NCBI RefSeq assembly: GCF_030867145.1
Contig: NC_134431.1
Span: 9,935,089 to 9,999,088 of the forward strand
From: Opisthocomus hoazin
Taxonomy: Eukaryota; Chordata; Aves; Opisthocomiformes; Opisthocomidae
DNA: 64,000 nucleotides
Direction: 5' to 3'
Shown here: positions 14,301 to 26,205 of the stretch, piece by piece
Numbering within the stretch: the first letter of the stretch is position 1
Layout of the letters: every line of letters begins with the position of its first letter
Notes under the pieces: generated by a model
The model's database searches: none
Seen by the model: only the letters and a program-made list of their open reading frames with translations
What the model was told of the DNA's origin: nothing
Made by a program: the position numbers and the translations under genes

Positions 14301-16751
14301 AGGGTCACCAGTTGCAAAGGACTGTGCTAGCCTCTCTCTTTACAAGTGGTCCACTCAGGGAAGGGGTGAGCAGTGTGACCTTTCAGCAATCAATATTTGC
14401 TCATTCTGACACATTAGGGCAAGATACGTTAGCAGAAAGAACATGGGTTTAGTATCACTAGTAGTGACATGGGTTCACAGTTAAACCAGCAGCCTGATTT
14501 GCGAAAGGCAAACTCCTAGCCCAATCACATCAAGTTTCACTCTCAAAACATACAGCCAAGAAGTTCCTAATATATGCTTGAAGGAGCCCTGAAAACATTG
14601 GCCCTAGCTCTTAGACAGTGGCAACTAAACAACTGACAAATCCACAGGGAATATATAATTTTTTTTCTTTTTAAACTGAAAGTGTATTACTGAACCAACT
14701 AAATGATGACCAGTGTACAGAGATTTTTCATGACTAAAAGACAGTGCTTGTTAAAAAAAAAAAGTGCCCTCATTTTACACAAGCTAAGTGATTTGGGAAC
14801 CAACAAATTAATCTGTAGGCACAAGAAAAACAAGAAGTACAAAATTAAAGTTGGGTTGAGAATGGTCACGAAATTTACTCCGTAAGTCATGAGACATCAG
14901 ATGAGTTGCAGCAAGGTATTATTTGTATGGCTGATATGCTTCCATAAAAATAATTGTAGCAATGGCAATAGCAGTGAGATTGGCCCAATATCATTACATA
15001 AACATAAATCTTCCTTTAACTCTGTTCCACAGTCCCATCATTTGAGTAACCACCCTAATCTTTAAGTAATCAAGGTGTAGAAATCAATTGGCCTCTCTGC
15101 AACTCGAAGATATATGACATAAAATTGCAGCTATTTCCAGAACCGTAGGAAGTCACATTGCCAGCCAGTTTGTGACAAGTTCTTGTGCTAATAGCACTAG
15201 GTAAAAAAGCAGGTGGGCTTTCATACATAAGCATCATGATGCCCAGAATAGTCGATACCTGTCTTTCTGTCACTAGGTTTCAAGGGGCCTAGCACAGCTC
15301 GCATTCAGCTTTGGGCATTCACTATCTCATGACTTGACATATGGCTATCAGCTGTGTAAGCAATGAGTTATTCTTCTAAGGAGGAGGGCTCATTAGGAAG
15401 AGTGAAGGAACTGTTTTCTCACCACAGAGCTGTTTTCTCTTACTCTGGTCTTGAGATCTGCAGTTCAAAGGGAGCCAAGTCCTCTTCAGATGAGTGGCTT
15501 CTACAGAAGGGTTAAGGACAGTGTATATATATACAGGAGTCAGGCATTTTAGTCCAGATAACCACCCTGAGGTTCTCTCCCAATACAGATCTACTGTAGT
15601 TTTGAATGTCTGCTCCAGTTTCACTCAATCACATGTGCAGAAGACAGCGTAAAAGCTTGAATCAGGCTTGGCTAGGCAATCAGGCAGGAATCTTCATCTG
15701 CAGTAATATTTAAATCCAAGACTTTGCTCGGGTTTTAGGCACATTGTTGGTGCAACCCCCAACCCAAGCCTCAGTTTGTGATCCAGCAGGGGAAAGCAGT
15801 AAAAGGTAGCATTCAGACTCTGTATGAGAGATGGCTTTGCATGAATTGCATTGCTCCACAATGAAGCCTCTGTAGCTGATTGAGAAATTGTTGCGTATTT
15901 CAAATCTTTTTCTTGCCTTCAGCCATTAAAGGCTGAAAATGCTGCAGTCATTCCCACTGCTAAATGGGAACGCGTCAAAACAGATAAGAAATATGATAAG
16001 ATAGTGATGCTGCCAGTCCATCCTTAAAAGAGACAGGACTGGTTGCTCCAACACAAGTTGAAAACAGAATGCAAAGTATTAAGACAGAGATAAAATGGGG
16101 GGCAGGGGAGGAATGGATTGAAGCCACCCTAACAGAGGAGGGAATAGCAGCCACCCTATGCCACAAGACCAATCCTACTTTTTACATCCTGAAACAACAT
16201 CACCTTTGATTGCACTCAAGTTATCATCTGTCAAGTCAGAGCATTTAATGGAAATACTGCTGTGTAAACATGGATTCAGTACCCCACCACAATACAAAGG
16301 CAATGGTAATAAGCAGCATCATTCGTGAACTACACATGCTTTCATGTCATCTAAAGCACAAAACTAAAGGGCCTGCCTAAAAGACGACTGCAAAGAAACC
16401 TTGCCATGTGGTCAGAGAAACTGGGAGATACATCCATCCAGGACAATTTTAAAGATTTGATCCACAAAACAGATTTCAGCAATCATGGCAACCACTTTTT
16501 GCAAATGAAAGAAATTTTCACAAACTAGATGAGTCCACAGAATTTTTATTTCCTCATTTCAATAGTATCTCAAAAAAAGGAGATGAAATGCAGGAGATTT
16601 GAAAGTCTTTGCCACAGGAAAGGCCTGGTCCAACAAGATGCGAGGGGTCAAATAAGGTTTCTGGAAAGCTTTGTCATTAAATCCCCATTTCATGCAAGAA
16701 AACTCAAGGCAGTCTTCATAGATAATGAAGGCCTAGGGGATAAGCAAATAT

Positions 16752-17279
16752 ATGTGGGTCAGCAGTACTCTCTCTGGCGGTGACCAGTACAGACTGCCAT
16801 TGCACAGCGATTTCCAGCATCACCAAAGTCAAAACATACATTATCATTTACATCCTAAAGCACACTACAACTGTGCAAGGCCTTTACCAAGAAAATACCC
16901 ATTGCAGGCTGAGAATTCATTTGAGGCTGGCAACAAAAAACAACAGAAAAGAGGTTCTATAGCTGGAAAGAAGAGGAAAATTCACAAAGACCCTTATATT
17001 TTCTTGCAAGTGCCTGAAGGAAACAATGGGCAGGCAAGAGAAATAAGTAATTTCTCAAAAGCTTCATATATCACAGACTCATCTGGATGCCTGCAGGCAG
17101 ACGCTGCACTTGGGAGATCCTGCTTTTTCAAGCCTCAGGTAGCCTCTCAGACTGGGATGCCTCTGGGACTGCCAGGATCTGAACATAGGAAAGCTGGCTT
17201 GAAAACACATCACTCTCTTCCCCATAAGAAGGGTTCAGCGCTGTCCTTCCAGGGAACGTCCCAGAAGCCTAAATATTAG
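16752..17279 (+). other. 175-codon open frame, probably not coding
   Basis: This is the longest open frame in the window outside the two CpG islands and their flanking repeats. It lies antisense to PREX1 inside intron 1. It starts with ATG in a weak context and ends at TAG. The predicted product has a basic patch around residues 62-75 (GNKKQQKRGS, GKKRKIHKD) but no signal peptide, membrane segment or domain that I recognise. It is not flanked by clear splice sites and I see no polyadenylation signal tied to it. A chance ORF is the most likely explanation; an exon of an intronic antisense transcript is the alternative. Confidence 0.15.
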
Positions 17280-20200
17280 ACTGCTTCCTTAAATCCTCTA
17301 TGCACCTAGTCATGGTCACTGGTATGAGCAATGAGTTGTCCTCAAATAGAGGTACAAACTCAGATAAACCATTCTTAAGGCTCCTGTGCTATGATAATAC
17401 TCCTGTATAGTGAACAAAAAAATGTGAAGTAATCCATTCCCTCACTCAGTACCGCTATAAAGCCTTGGGAGTGTCTTGTGCCTGCGTTTTGGGCACTAGA
17501 GTTCAAGAAACATATAGTTTAGAGAATCCAGATTATAGCATAGGAATTACCAGAGGTAAAATGATATAGCTTTTGAGAAAAAAGTTAAATAATTTGACAA
17601 TTTAGTCTAGTCTGAAAGTAAATGTGAAAATATTCATGAAATACTTGAGGGATAGATGCAAAGAGATCACTTCTATGCTCCCTGCAAAAAAAATATCAGA
17701 CATTACATTAGGCATTTGGAAAACATTTTCTAATAACGACATCTAAACACCAGGCTAAACTATCAGAAATGACCCTCCTTTCAGATCAGAACATGACAGG
17801 ATGGTTTGTCAAGATCCTCTTCAAGACTATTTTTCATGATCCTGTGATATGACGTCAAATTGTAGAACCACATTTTCCACCTTTGCAAAGTGGTATTCCT
17901 GCCTATGGCATAAACACTGTATGACCTGGGAAGTGAAAAATTAGCAAAGCCTTCAAAGTTTTTCTCTTCCTATATTTAGGGACAAACTAGCTCCCATAAT
18001 GAGTATCAGTCTGCTTCCTGCAAAAAGCAGCCAAAAATTGTGTAAAATCAAACACGCATTCAGCTATGTATGGAGTAACTCAAATAACTTCTGCTATCTG
18101 TGACGCTTGTTACACTTTTTGATCCACATGCCCTTTCTTACCAAAGCCCAGGGTCTCTGTCCCTCCCTTACACTCACTCAGCTCCCAGACTGCTATTGCA
18201 AGTGAGTTTTGTTGCAGAGGCACCAGCGTGGCGCTGGGAAAGCACAGGACAGCCAACCTCTCCCTCCCCCCCAGAGATCATGACACATGTTCAGACAACA
18301 ACTGGCATCCCTGAAGTGAGAGGGAGGGACAAATGGCAAAAGGGCTGATTGATGATACCACTGCAATGGACAGGAGGGAGGATGCAGAGCCAGGTCAAAC
18401 ACCTCACTCTGAAGGATGTAAAGAGACCAAAGCAGGCCTGAGATAAAGGATACCAAGGGTCAGATGCACACTAAGCTAGAACGAGCTAAGGGAAGCAAAG
18501 AAAAAGGAGCTTTAGTTCTCACCTGTGTGGCAGTAAACCAGTGAAACTACATAGGGGATTTATTGATATTTTCTCACTGTGGAGATTCTGTGAGAGTGCA
18601 AAAAGAACCAAACAGCTTTGCTCATATGAAAAATCTGATGTACTCCTATACACCTTTGATTTGTAAAGCCTTCCTGTAAAAGGCATGGGCTGGTCACACA
18701 ATTTTCCAAGTGAAAAATTTAGCTCAGATGCGCATCTCAGAGCAGAAGAGAACCTGAGAAGTCTGTATGCTCCATCCTTGCTCTAAGAGCCATGGCTTGT
18801 AAACTGGGCCCTGCAGACAACAGGCTCAGATGAATAAATATTTTCAGAGCTTTCTCTTTGCTTTGTCTTGCTTTTCTGTTTTTCACTTCTGCTTTACTTT
18901 CTACATCCACTGTTTTCTTCACTTTCTTTCTTTGTATCCAGAGCAAAAGAACCTTTCAATCTGTTTGCATTTCAGCCTTTAGCAGCTAATTTTGCACGAC
19001 ACTTCGTCTGAATAGAAAACTGCTAGCAGAATTGCCAGCCCCAAATATTCAAGAGTCATAACACAAGCCCCTAAAAACTCATGAAGATTTATGTTTTGCT
19101 AATGTTGTATCTTCAAACTTTCCTTTACAACTAGAAGGGCTAGAAACGTGCCATTTAAAATGAAAGCTGTGATATTCCTCAATTTAGATACACCAAGAAC
19201 CAGGCTTTTAAGAAAAATGTCCCATGTTGTTAAGACTCAACAGTAGAAAACCTTGATTATTTGCAATTGTAACAACTGGCTATAAGTGACTACATGTGGC
19301 CAACTGATCGAAACAACAGAACAGCAAAGCTAATTTAGATCACTTCAAAAGAAATTTCCTTTTCCATCTCCTTCCTCTCCTCAATTGCTCTTTAAGCTGT
19401 CTCATAATACAGGAGCAACATTACCCAAACCATATGGTTCACCTTTCAGAATTGGAGTTTATCTGTATCTACTGAGGGTGAAACAGGCAGAGAACAGGGT
19501 AGGACAGGAAACCACACCTCACAGCAGAGACAAATGGTCTTCTTGCTACTCTGTCTGAGCACCAGAGCCCTAATCTTGGATGCAAACAAGATTGTGAAAT
19601 ACAAAAAAAAGAAAAAACACAAGGCCTGTGATGCTTATCATATTTCAAGATGGGTGGGGTGCAAAATTCAGAGATACTAGATCAATTACAACTACAAAGC
19701 AAGCAAGAAAAGGGAGCAGAACATAAATATTTTGAGTCTGTAGGATGTGGGTTAATTTATCTCATGGCACGTGTCCTAGTGTAACATATTTATACAATTG
19801 GAAAAAGACTTCTAGTGTTCATTTAAAAATAAAGGATGGCATAATATTAAAACCTAAAAATAGTCCTGATACGACTACTTATCCAACTTGATACCTGTCT
19901 GATAAGGACAGTTCAACTTTCAGACTGTTTTCATGCCTGCACAGAACACACAGCAATTGCTCAAGCTAAAAGTACATCCTGTCATTCTGACATTAAAATT
20001 TACAAGTTGGTGGTTTGTCTTTGGAAAGATGAAAGAGACGTATTTATATACAATGGGGAGAACAATTTGGCTTTTTGTATACTTGCAATTACCTAAGTCG
20101 CAGGAGCTGCATGTGCAGGTTAGAGCTAAGCATTCAGTGAAATTAAAGGATGGTGAAAAAAAAAGTGTATGCAACAAAATACCCACCTTTGCTATCTAGT

Positions 20201-23094
20201 GTATTGGATAATTATTGTTACTACACTTTTCCATGTAATTCATATGATTATATCTACAAACTGGTAAGCCAAACCTTTAAATACTGACATCTAACTGTTG
20301 TGTACCCACTACTCAATCTATTTTTAGAATGATGGTCAATGAGTATGTCTGAAATTGCTCAGGACTCCTGTGTCTCCTTACTTGAAAGCTGGTCTTTAAT
20401 GACTAAAATATTAGTATCACAGATTTGACTTGGATTCTGTGGAATGACCACACAGCATTCAAACAAACCATAACCTTTCTTTTCTCAATGAATTTTCTCT
20501 GACTTTTCCATACAGACTGACAACACAGGCAAGAACAGATACCCAGAGAACAGCTAAGCTTAAGTGCTGCAGTGTGTAGACTCTGCTATCACCCACACAT
20601 TCATGTGCAAGACTGCACGCCGCTAGACAGATGTTGTGAGATTTACCTGACTGGTCACTCAAACTAAATTATCATCTGGTTTAATTTTGTCACATAGACA
20701 AGAAATATTTACAAGACCACATATAAAATGTAAACATTTCTGCATACATTGCAGAGAGTTAAAAGAGACCAAAGGGAGGCAAAGGATTAATTGAATCTTG
20801 AAGTCTGGAGACTGCAAATCCTTATGGTTTATGATCTCACCAGAGACTTATAACAGAATTATCTGCCTTTATCTCTTTTAAGTTTATCTTACTCCATCAG
20901 TAACTTTTAGTGAAGTTCCATTAGCTTCACACAATTTCCCGCTTTGCTTCTGCTTTGACCAGGAGTTTTCTAATGATGTTGGCAGCAGTACATTTTCATC
21001 TATTCCCTGTAGTTCTCCCTGCTGCTCAAAAGGTTTGGCTGTGTAATGAACCTTTATTAGTAAAGTTATTAACATATCTGCACAACTGCAGTATTATCTA
21101 TTAATAGTTCTGATTTACACAGCATTTCTTGAAGGTGAATTCTGTATTTTGCAACATCATATCTGCCTAACAAAATAGCAGGTAAGACAGGACACAATAC
21201 AGCATGTGCACATTCATAATTAAATCAGTAACTTCAGATCATCAGCTGTGAGCTGGTAGAAGAGAGTTTGTTCTCTCTCAGCACAGTAACTCCTCATTTT
21301 GAGGGTTAATCTAGGAAAAGTAAGACTATCAAAATAACGACATGCATGTGCACATTGTATCTCTATTATATTACCATTTAATATAAAATCCAAACTCTGT
21401 TTAAAAAAAAAGCTATATCCCTTGGAACTGATCATCTCATCTTGCGTGATCTGAAACAAACCACAGAGAAAAGCTACTGGGTTTCATTCTCTCCTATTTA
21501 CCAAAGCTATTAAGTTTTGATACATAATACTGTAACGCGACCTATCAACAGGAGCACCAGAAACTAAACAGGAGCAAAACTGACTAGGAATGCCTTCCTG
21601 TATCCAAAATTCAACGGAATAAAAATGTTACAGACAACATACACAGTGAAAAATTATCTGCACGTATTAAACTTCACAGATGTAATAGCCTGATTTAGCT
21701 GTAGTGGCATGGGACATCTAAATTAAATTTGCAGACATAACTCCTTTTGTCAGAATTACTTTAGGTATGAAATAACAGATTCTAGAAAAAAATTAAATAG
21801 GTAAACATCTGTCACATTTTTATTAAATTAGTACAAAACTCATAGCAAAATATTCTTCATGGTGACTAACACAATGTTTATTGTGAGAGAAAGGGAACTC
21901 CATGTTCTATAACTTTAATGATACCCACTTTATTAACCTATGGAAGCAAAATAAGGACCACAGCCTTTTAAGCAAAGCAAAGAAGGATTGAGTCCTTATG
22001 CTTACAATGAACCTACTTTCCCTGCAGCTTAGCAGGAAAAGGTTTTTAAGTATACAAAAAGGAAATAAAAAGGAAACCTTTCCTTTAACATGGTCACATA
22101 TTAGTCTTCTAAAAAGGACCAAAATACTCTGAATAAATCGAAGTTACTTTGATACATTTGCAAATCCATAGTACTAAAAAATTAAGAGATTCTTTTACAT
22201 TACCAGGGAACACAGGAAGCTGCTGCTAGCAAGCAAATTTAGTGCTGTGAATAAACCCATAGAATTTAGTTGTTTGCTTTTTAAAACATTGTTTATTGAG
22301 AATACTTAATGAGGACTAAGGCTTCAGTGGCAAATATTTAACAAAGAGCACAAATTCCCTCACCTAACCTTTGCCTAAAGCACAACTGTCCCATCCTATT
22401 TAGGGAAAACTCATTCTGACAACAGAAAGATATGAAATTTAGCCTTCCTTTATTTACCAAAGCTATTTAAGTTTCTTATGCAAAAGAACCTGTAGCCTGC
22501 ATATCTCTCATCCCATGTTTGACAGGAACAAGCTTCCATAAGATCTGGGAACTGCAGCTGTCCTGCACAGAGAAACTGCAGTCTTTTCTCCACTACAGCC
22601 AAAATTGCTTCTGCAACATACGGAAGTATAATCAGTTTCAGTACAATTCACACTGTAAAAAAAACCAAACCCTTAACATCACCCAACGACGTTTGAGTGT
22701 TAACTAGGTGCATTACCCCAGAAAGTACAATAGTTTACATTTATTTTTGCACTGGGTAAGTGCTGCTCACACAGAACATGAGATGGAAAGAAAGAGACCC
22801 ATGGGGCAGCAGCAGCAGTTCCTATGCAGCAACATCAGAGCACTCAGAAAACAAACTAATGGGAGTAAAGCGGACTTTATTTGTAAGGCGCAAGTGGATT
22901 TGAGAATACAGTAATGCTACAGCATTACTTTAATGAGTATCATAAGGCTAAACTTTTGCCCTACAACTGCCTGTAATTCCAGTGACTATATAGATGATAT
23001 TACCCTTGTATGTCATGTCAGCTGTCCAATGTGGGAGGCAGGGCAGAATTCTTTCCTTTGTGATATCTTGTTAGAAGGTATTAAGTTATAGGCA

Positions 23095-23285
23095 TCCATC
23101 AAATTTATGCAGAAAATGTTTCTCACTAAATTTTATTGCTAAAAATTTCATCCCACTACTGCTCTTTTACCCTCACATTCTGCAGTAGATCCTCACTCTC
23201 ATTTCCTTGGTGCTAACACCATTTAAGTATCTGAATGCAGTTGTATAGAGATTCAGCCCGTAAGAACTAGGTCAATGATTGAAGA
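23095..23285 (-). mobile_element. Possible ancient L3/CR1 LINE relic
   Basis: The pattern 'gctaacaccatttaagtat', then 'ctgaatgcagttgtataga', preceded by 'ctcttttaccctcac', resembles the antisense CR1/L3 3' region, where 'tttaagtatttgaa' precedes the 'gtctcccc' block. Divergence is too high for a firm call; an alignment against CR1/L3 consensus sequences would decide. Confidence 0.3.
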
Positions 23286-23820
23286 AACTACATTATTTAG
23301 GACAGCACATGAACACCTGACACAAAGTTAAGCCTGTGTGTGAATGCTGTTCTAAACCAAGGCCTAGAGATAGGAGAAATCCTGTCCCTCTGTGCCTCAT
23401 TCAAACATAATTACCAAAACACAAACTTCATAGGGGGGTAAATCTGCACTGTCAGAATCAACCACCCAAGATAATACTACAGCCAATCTACACCTAGTAG
23501 CTAGTAACAAAGTAACTGTGAAGGGCTCTGTCTGCAGTGCCATCCCAAGAACACAGCCAAGCATACTCTGTCAGTATCTTCTCCTGCCATTACCTAAGGC
23601 ACATTACTCACTACTGCTCTCATGAAAATTGCCAAATTAATGAATATAAATAAATTATTTGTTTTAGTTTTTTAATATATTAAAATCCCAGTAGTTAACA
23701 CTGTGAATGCATTTAGCTGTAAGGACTGAAGCTAAAAATACATGCAGCTTGAATCTGCGTTCCAGCCTGCAGCTGACAAAATCTCAAATTCAGTACTTAG
23801 GACAGAGGAGTTTTCTGAGA

Positions 23821-23837
23821 GTTTTGTTTTGTTTTGT
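23821..23837. repeat. (GTTTT)3 short tandem repeat
   Basis: Three consecutive GTTTT units followed by GT, inside PREX1 intron 1. Simple low-complexity sequence. Confidence 0.85.
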
Positions 23838-24621
23838 CTGTAGGGTGGGGCACTTCCACAACTTCCAGCTTTTTTAAGAATCTACTTACACTGAGACAGA
23901 ATCCCAGCTCTAAAGGAAGCTAACTGGCACTTTGGTCAGAAGCTTTCTGAAATTAAAGACTCTGAGTTCAACTATTTGAGAGAGAAAAGGAGGATTTAAG
24001 CAGAGACTAGTTCATAAAGCAACCACATCCTATTCACTTTTCTTTTATGCTAGACAGTTTCCCACTTGGCTGAATCTGAAAAACACTGAAGACAACCTGA
24101 TTCTAAAAACCAAACAAAAGCCTCGCCAGAAAGAAAAGTCAAAAAGGGTCCAGGGTCTAAGCCCATTTAGATGAAATCAGGGTTTAGTACTTATTTAACA
24201 AAACATCAGAAAGAATTTTTGCCCTGTCCAATCTTTTAGAAATCTATGCAGAGACTTCCCTTGCTTTGATTCTTGATCTCTGTGTGATCAAACAGTTTAT
24301 TCTTCTTCTTTTTTATGGCATATCTGTTATCTAGTAACTTTTACTGCAGGCTCTTCTAGTTATTTGCAGGAGTGTGGTGGTATGCTGATGAATTCCACAT
24401 CTACAGCCTACATAAGAAAAAGGACATATCCAGATGGAGTTTTACTTCTGAACTAGTCCATGGATAATTTCAGAGGGCGGGTATAATTGTCTCCACATGC
24501 ACAGACACACCCGGCCCAATCACATATTTATGTTTACCATTAGAGCAAAATATATACAACATTTACTTATAAAAGACAGGCAGTAAGGGTAGAGTTTCCG
24601 AGGGGGTGCTACAGTAATTTC

Positions 24622-24640
24622 TAAACAACAACAACAACAG
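24622..24640. repeat. (AAC)n microsatellite
   Basis: About six AAC units (aaacaacaacaacaacag) just before the start of the PREX1 CpG island. Confidence 0.9.
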
Positions 24641-25102
24641 AAGGTGTGAGGCATTCTGATAAGCAGATTCACTTCTGGATCCGTCCCTGTCACCCTCCAG
24701 CGAGGCAGAGACACCCGCGGGCCTCCCTTCCCCCGGCCCAGCGGCCAGGGCACCGCCAGGATGCTGCTAGGTCCGGCACTTCCACCATTCCGGCCGCAGG
24801 ATTTTTCCTCACCGAAGGAGAAAACGCGGTTGCTGGCGGTCCCGCTCTGCCCGCGGCGGACCCACGCCGGTCCCTCACATATCCCCCCCGCTCTCAGCCT
24901 CTCGAGCAGAAGAAACTCCCCCTCGGCGGAGCAGGCCGGGCCCCGGTCACTTCCCACAAGTTGTGCCAAGCGCTGTCGGGACGCACTCGCAGCCCCCGAC
25001 CCGCCCGGGGAGGAGCCGCTCCGCGCCGGGCCGGGCCGCGCCGCCCGCCCAGCCCTGCCGGTGGCCCTGAGGGGGCTTTCCCCGCCCGCGCCCCGCGGCG
25101 CC

Positions 25103-25108
25103 GCTCAC
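25103..25108 (-). other. PREX1: 5' splice site after PREX1 coding exon 1
   Basis: On the minus strand the coding sequence reads CTGCAGTCG followed by GTGAGC, a good match to the GTRAGN donor consensus. The exon breaks exactly after codon 52 (phase 0), directly after Phe-Leu-Gln-Ser. That is where similarity to P-Rex1 stops, the next human residues being Ala-Phe-Leu. Confidence 0.92.
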
Positions 25109-25264
25109 CGACTGCAGGAAGTGGAGGGTCCCCACGTAGTCCCGCTCGGTGCTGAGGATCTCGTTGAGGACGCAGAGGCGGAGGCGCAGCTGGCGGTCGG
25201 TGTCCTTGGGGCAGCCGGCGGGCTCCGCGGCGCTGGGGGCGCCGGGTGGTGGCGGCGCCTCCAT
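25109..25264 (-). CDS. PREX1: PREX1 coding exon 1: N-terminus and start of the DH domain of P-Rex1
   Basis: P-Rex1 is a Dbl-family guanine-nucleotide exchange factor for Rac, recruited and activated at the plasma membrane by PIP3 and G-protein beta-gamma. This exon gives 52 residues. A short Pro/Ala-rich leader (residues 1-20) is followed by [19 protein letters not shown] (24-42) and [10 protein letters not shown], nearly identical to human P-Rex1 and clearly closer to it than to P-Rex2 (which has RVCVLSEL). This is helix alpha-1 of the DH domain. Glu35 in NEI corresponds to human Glu56, a residue needed for GEF activity. The start was chosen because the minus strand reads GCCGCCACCATGG, a perfect Kozak context, and no longer conserved leader is visible. 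The leader is about 21 residues shorter than the human one. The remaining exons (rest of DH, PH, DEP, PDZ, C-terminal domain) lie beyond the left edge. Confidence 0.95.
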
Positions 25265-25560
25265 GGTGGCGGCCGCGGAGCGAGGCGTTCCGCTTCCCCG
25301 CCGCTCTCCTCGGCCGCCTCAGGAGCCCCCCATAGCCGCGCGGTGCCCGGCGCGGCTGGGCAACGGCACTCCCTGCCGCCCCCTCGGCCCTGCCTCGCCC
25401 GCGGGTGGAAGCGCTACAGGGGCCGGTGGCTGAGGGGAACCCGGCTGCGGGACATGTCGAGGTAGCGGCGCGGCGAGCGCTCAGCGGCGAAGCAGCGCTG
25501 AATGAAGAGAGAAGGGAAGCCCCGGCGGCGGGGAGGGCGGGGGGAGAGCGAGAGGCGGGC

Positions 25561-25590
25561 GGGGAGGGCGGGGCGGGGAGGGCGAAGACG
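25561..25590. promoter_or_regulatory. GC-box cluster upstream of PREX1
   Basis: Overlapping GGGCGG/GGGGCGG cores (gagggcggggcggggag) lie about 300 bp upstream of the PREX1 ATG. These are Sp/KLF-type sites by consensus; occupancy is inference. Confidence 0.6.
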
Positions 25591-25639
25591 GTGGAGCCCG
25601 GCCCCTGGGGGCCTGGCGGGGCCAGAGCGCGGGCGGGGG

Positions 25640-25658
25640 TCCGGGGGCGGGGCGGCGG
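25640..25658. promoter_or_regulatory. Second GC-box cluster upstream of PREX1
   Basis: The text gtccgggggcggggcggcgg contains two adjoining GGGCGG cores at the outer edge of the PREX1 CpG island, just before the minisatellite begins. Confidence 0.55.
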
Positions 25659-25682
25659 AGCACGGCCTTACCCTCTCCAGAC

Positions 25683-25950
25683 TCCTCACACACACCCCAC
25701 ACAGACACTCGCGCCCCCTCATCTCCTCACCCTACGCACGCACACCCCTCACAGTCGCGCCCCCTCATCTCCTCACCTCACACACACATCACACTCGCAC
25801 CCCCTCATCTGCTCACCCCGTGCACACCTGTTACACTTGCGCCCCCTCATCTCCTCACCTCACACCCACCCCTCATACTGGCGCCCCTTCATCTCCTCGC
25901 CCCACGCACACCCACCCCGCACAGTCACGCCCCCTCCCCCCCCGCCTCAC
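25683..25950. repeat. Minisatellite, about 40-46 bp unit, six copies
   Basis: A unit containing gcgccccctcatctcctcac followed by a CA/CCCA-rich spacer recurs with starts near 25711, 25757, 25797, 25839, 25881 and 25927, that is every 40-46 bp. Copies differ by substitutions and small length changes in the CA part. The array abuts the PREX1 CpG island and is probably length-variable between individuals. It lacks stop codons in two plus-strand frames, which produces long spurious ORFs. Confidence 0.88.
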
Positions 25951-26205
25951 ACCCGCAGTCCCTCACACCACGCACTCCCTCACTGTCCACACGCATGCAC
26001 ACCTCACACCCCGCACTCACACCTGCCTCACGCACCCTCCACTCACATCCCCCACTCCCACGCACTTTGCACGCCCTGCACACCCCGCTCACGCAGCACA
26101 CGCTGCGTTCGCACAGCACGGGCTCGCACACGCGCCCTGCACACCCCACACCTCATTAACACCGCCCAGGCAGATAAACACGCTATGGCTGCCTGCACGC
26201 ACAGA
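25951..26205. repeat. CA/CCCA-rich degenerate continuation of the minisatellite
   Basis: The sequence continues as irregular cacac, ccgcactcacac and cacgca motifs without a clear period, then fades into ordinary sequence near 26.2 kb. It looks like decayed or interrupted repeat derived from the adjacent array. Confidence 0.65.

Larger units (their letters stand above)
1..25108 (-). other. PREX1: PREX1 intron 1 (5' part; continues off the left edge)
   Basis: This block follows the 5' splice site of PREX1 coding exon 1 on the minus strand. I recognised no further PREX1 exon in either strand's translated ORFs, so the whole block is read as intron 1; the human gene also has a very long first intron. 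It is AT-rich with frequent stops in all frames. Recognisable contents are listed separately: a CR1 relic near 4.0-4.2 kb, a MIR relic near 10.3-10.5 kb, an A17 run near 11.3 kb, a possible L3/CR1 relic near 23.1 kb and short simple repeats. Between these I see no gene, RNA gene or other mobile element. A short exon (under about 60 codons) could still be hidden, because only longer ORFs can be judged by eye. Confidence 0.85.
24690..25690 (-). promoter_or_regulatory. PREX1: PREX1 CpG island and promoter region
   Basis: Base composition changes sharply from AT-rich intron to very GC- and CpG-rich sequence at about 24.69 kb and stays so through coding exon 1 and its upstream flank to about 25.69 kb. 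CpG islands of this kind mark 5' ends of vertebrate genes, and this one is centred on the PREX1 start codon. I see no TATA box at a sensible distance upstream of the minus-strand ATG. Together with several GC boxes this suggests a dispersed, TATA-less promoter. The exact transcription start cannot be read from the sequence. Confidence 0.85.

Noticed and set aside
24520..24969. 149-codon minus-strand ORF just inside PREX1 intron 1
   Set aside because: It begins within the CpG island where stops are rare, shows no P-Rex1 similarity and lies after the clear splice donor.
24947..25108. Read-through of the PREX1 frame beyond codon 52
   Set aside because: Similarity ends exactly at a GTGAGC donor; the downstream residues are GC-rich intron translation.
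24761..25465. 234-codon plus-strand ORF across the PREX1 CpG island
   Set aside because: It is antisense to the conserved PREX1 coding exon and its Pro/Ala/Arg/Gly-rich product is what any GC-rich frame yields.
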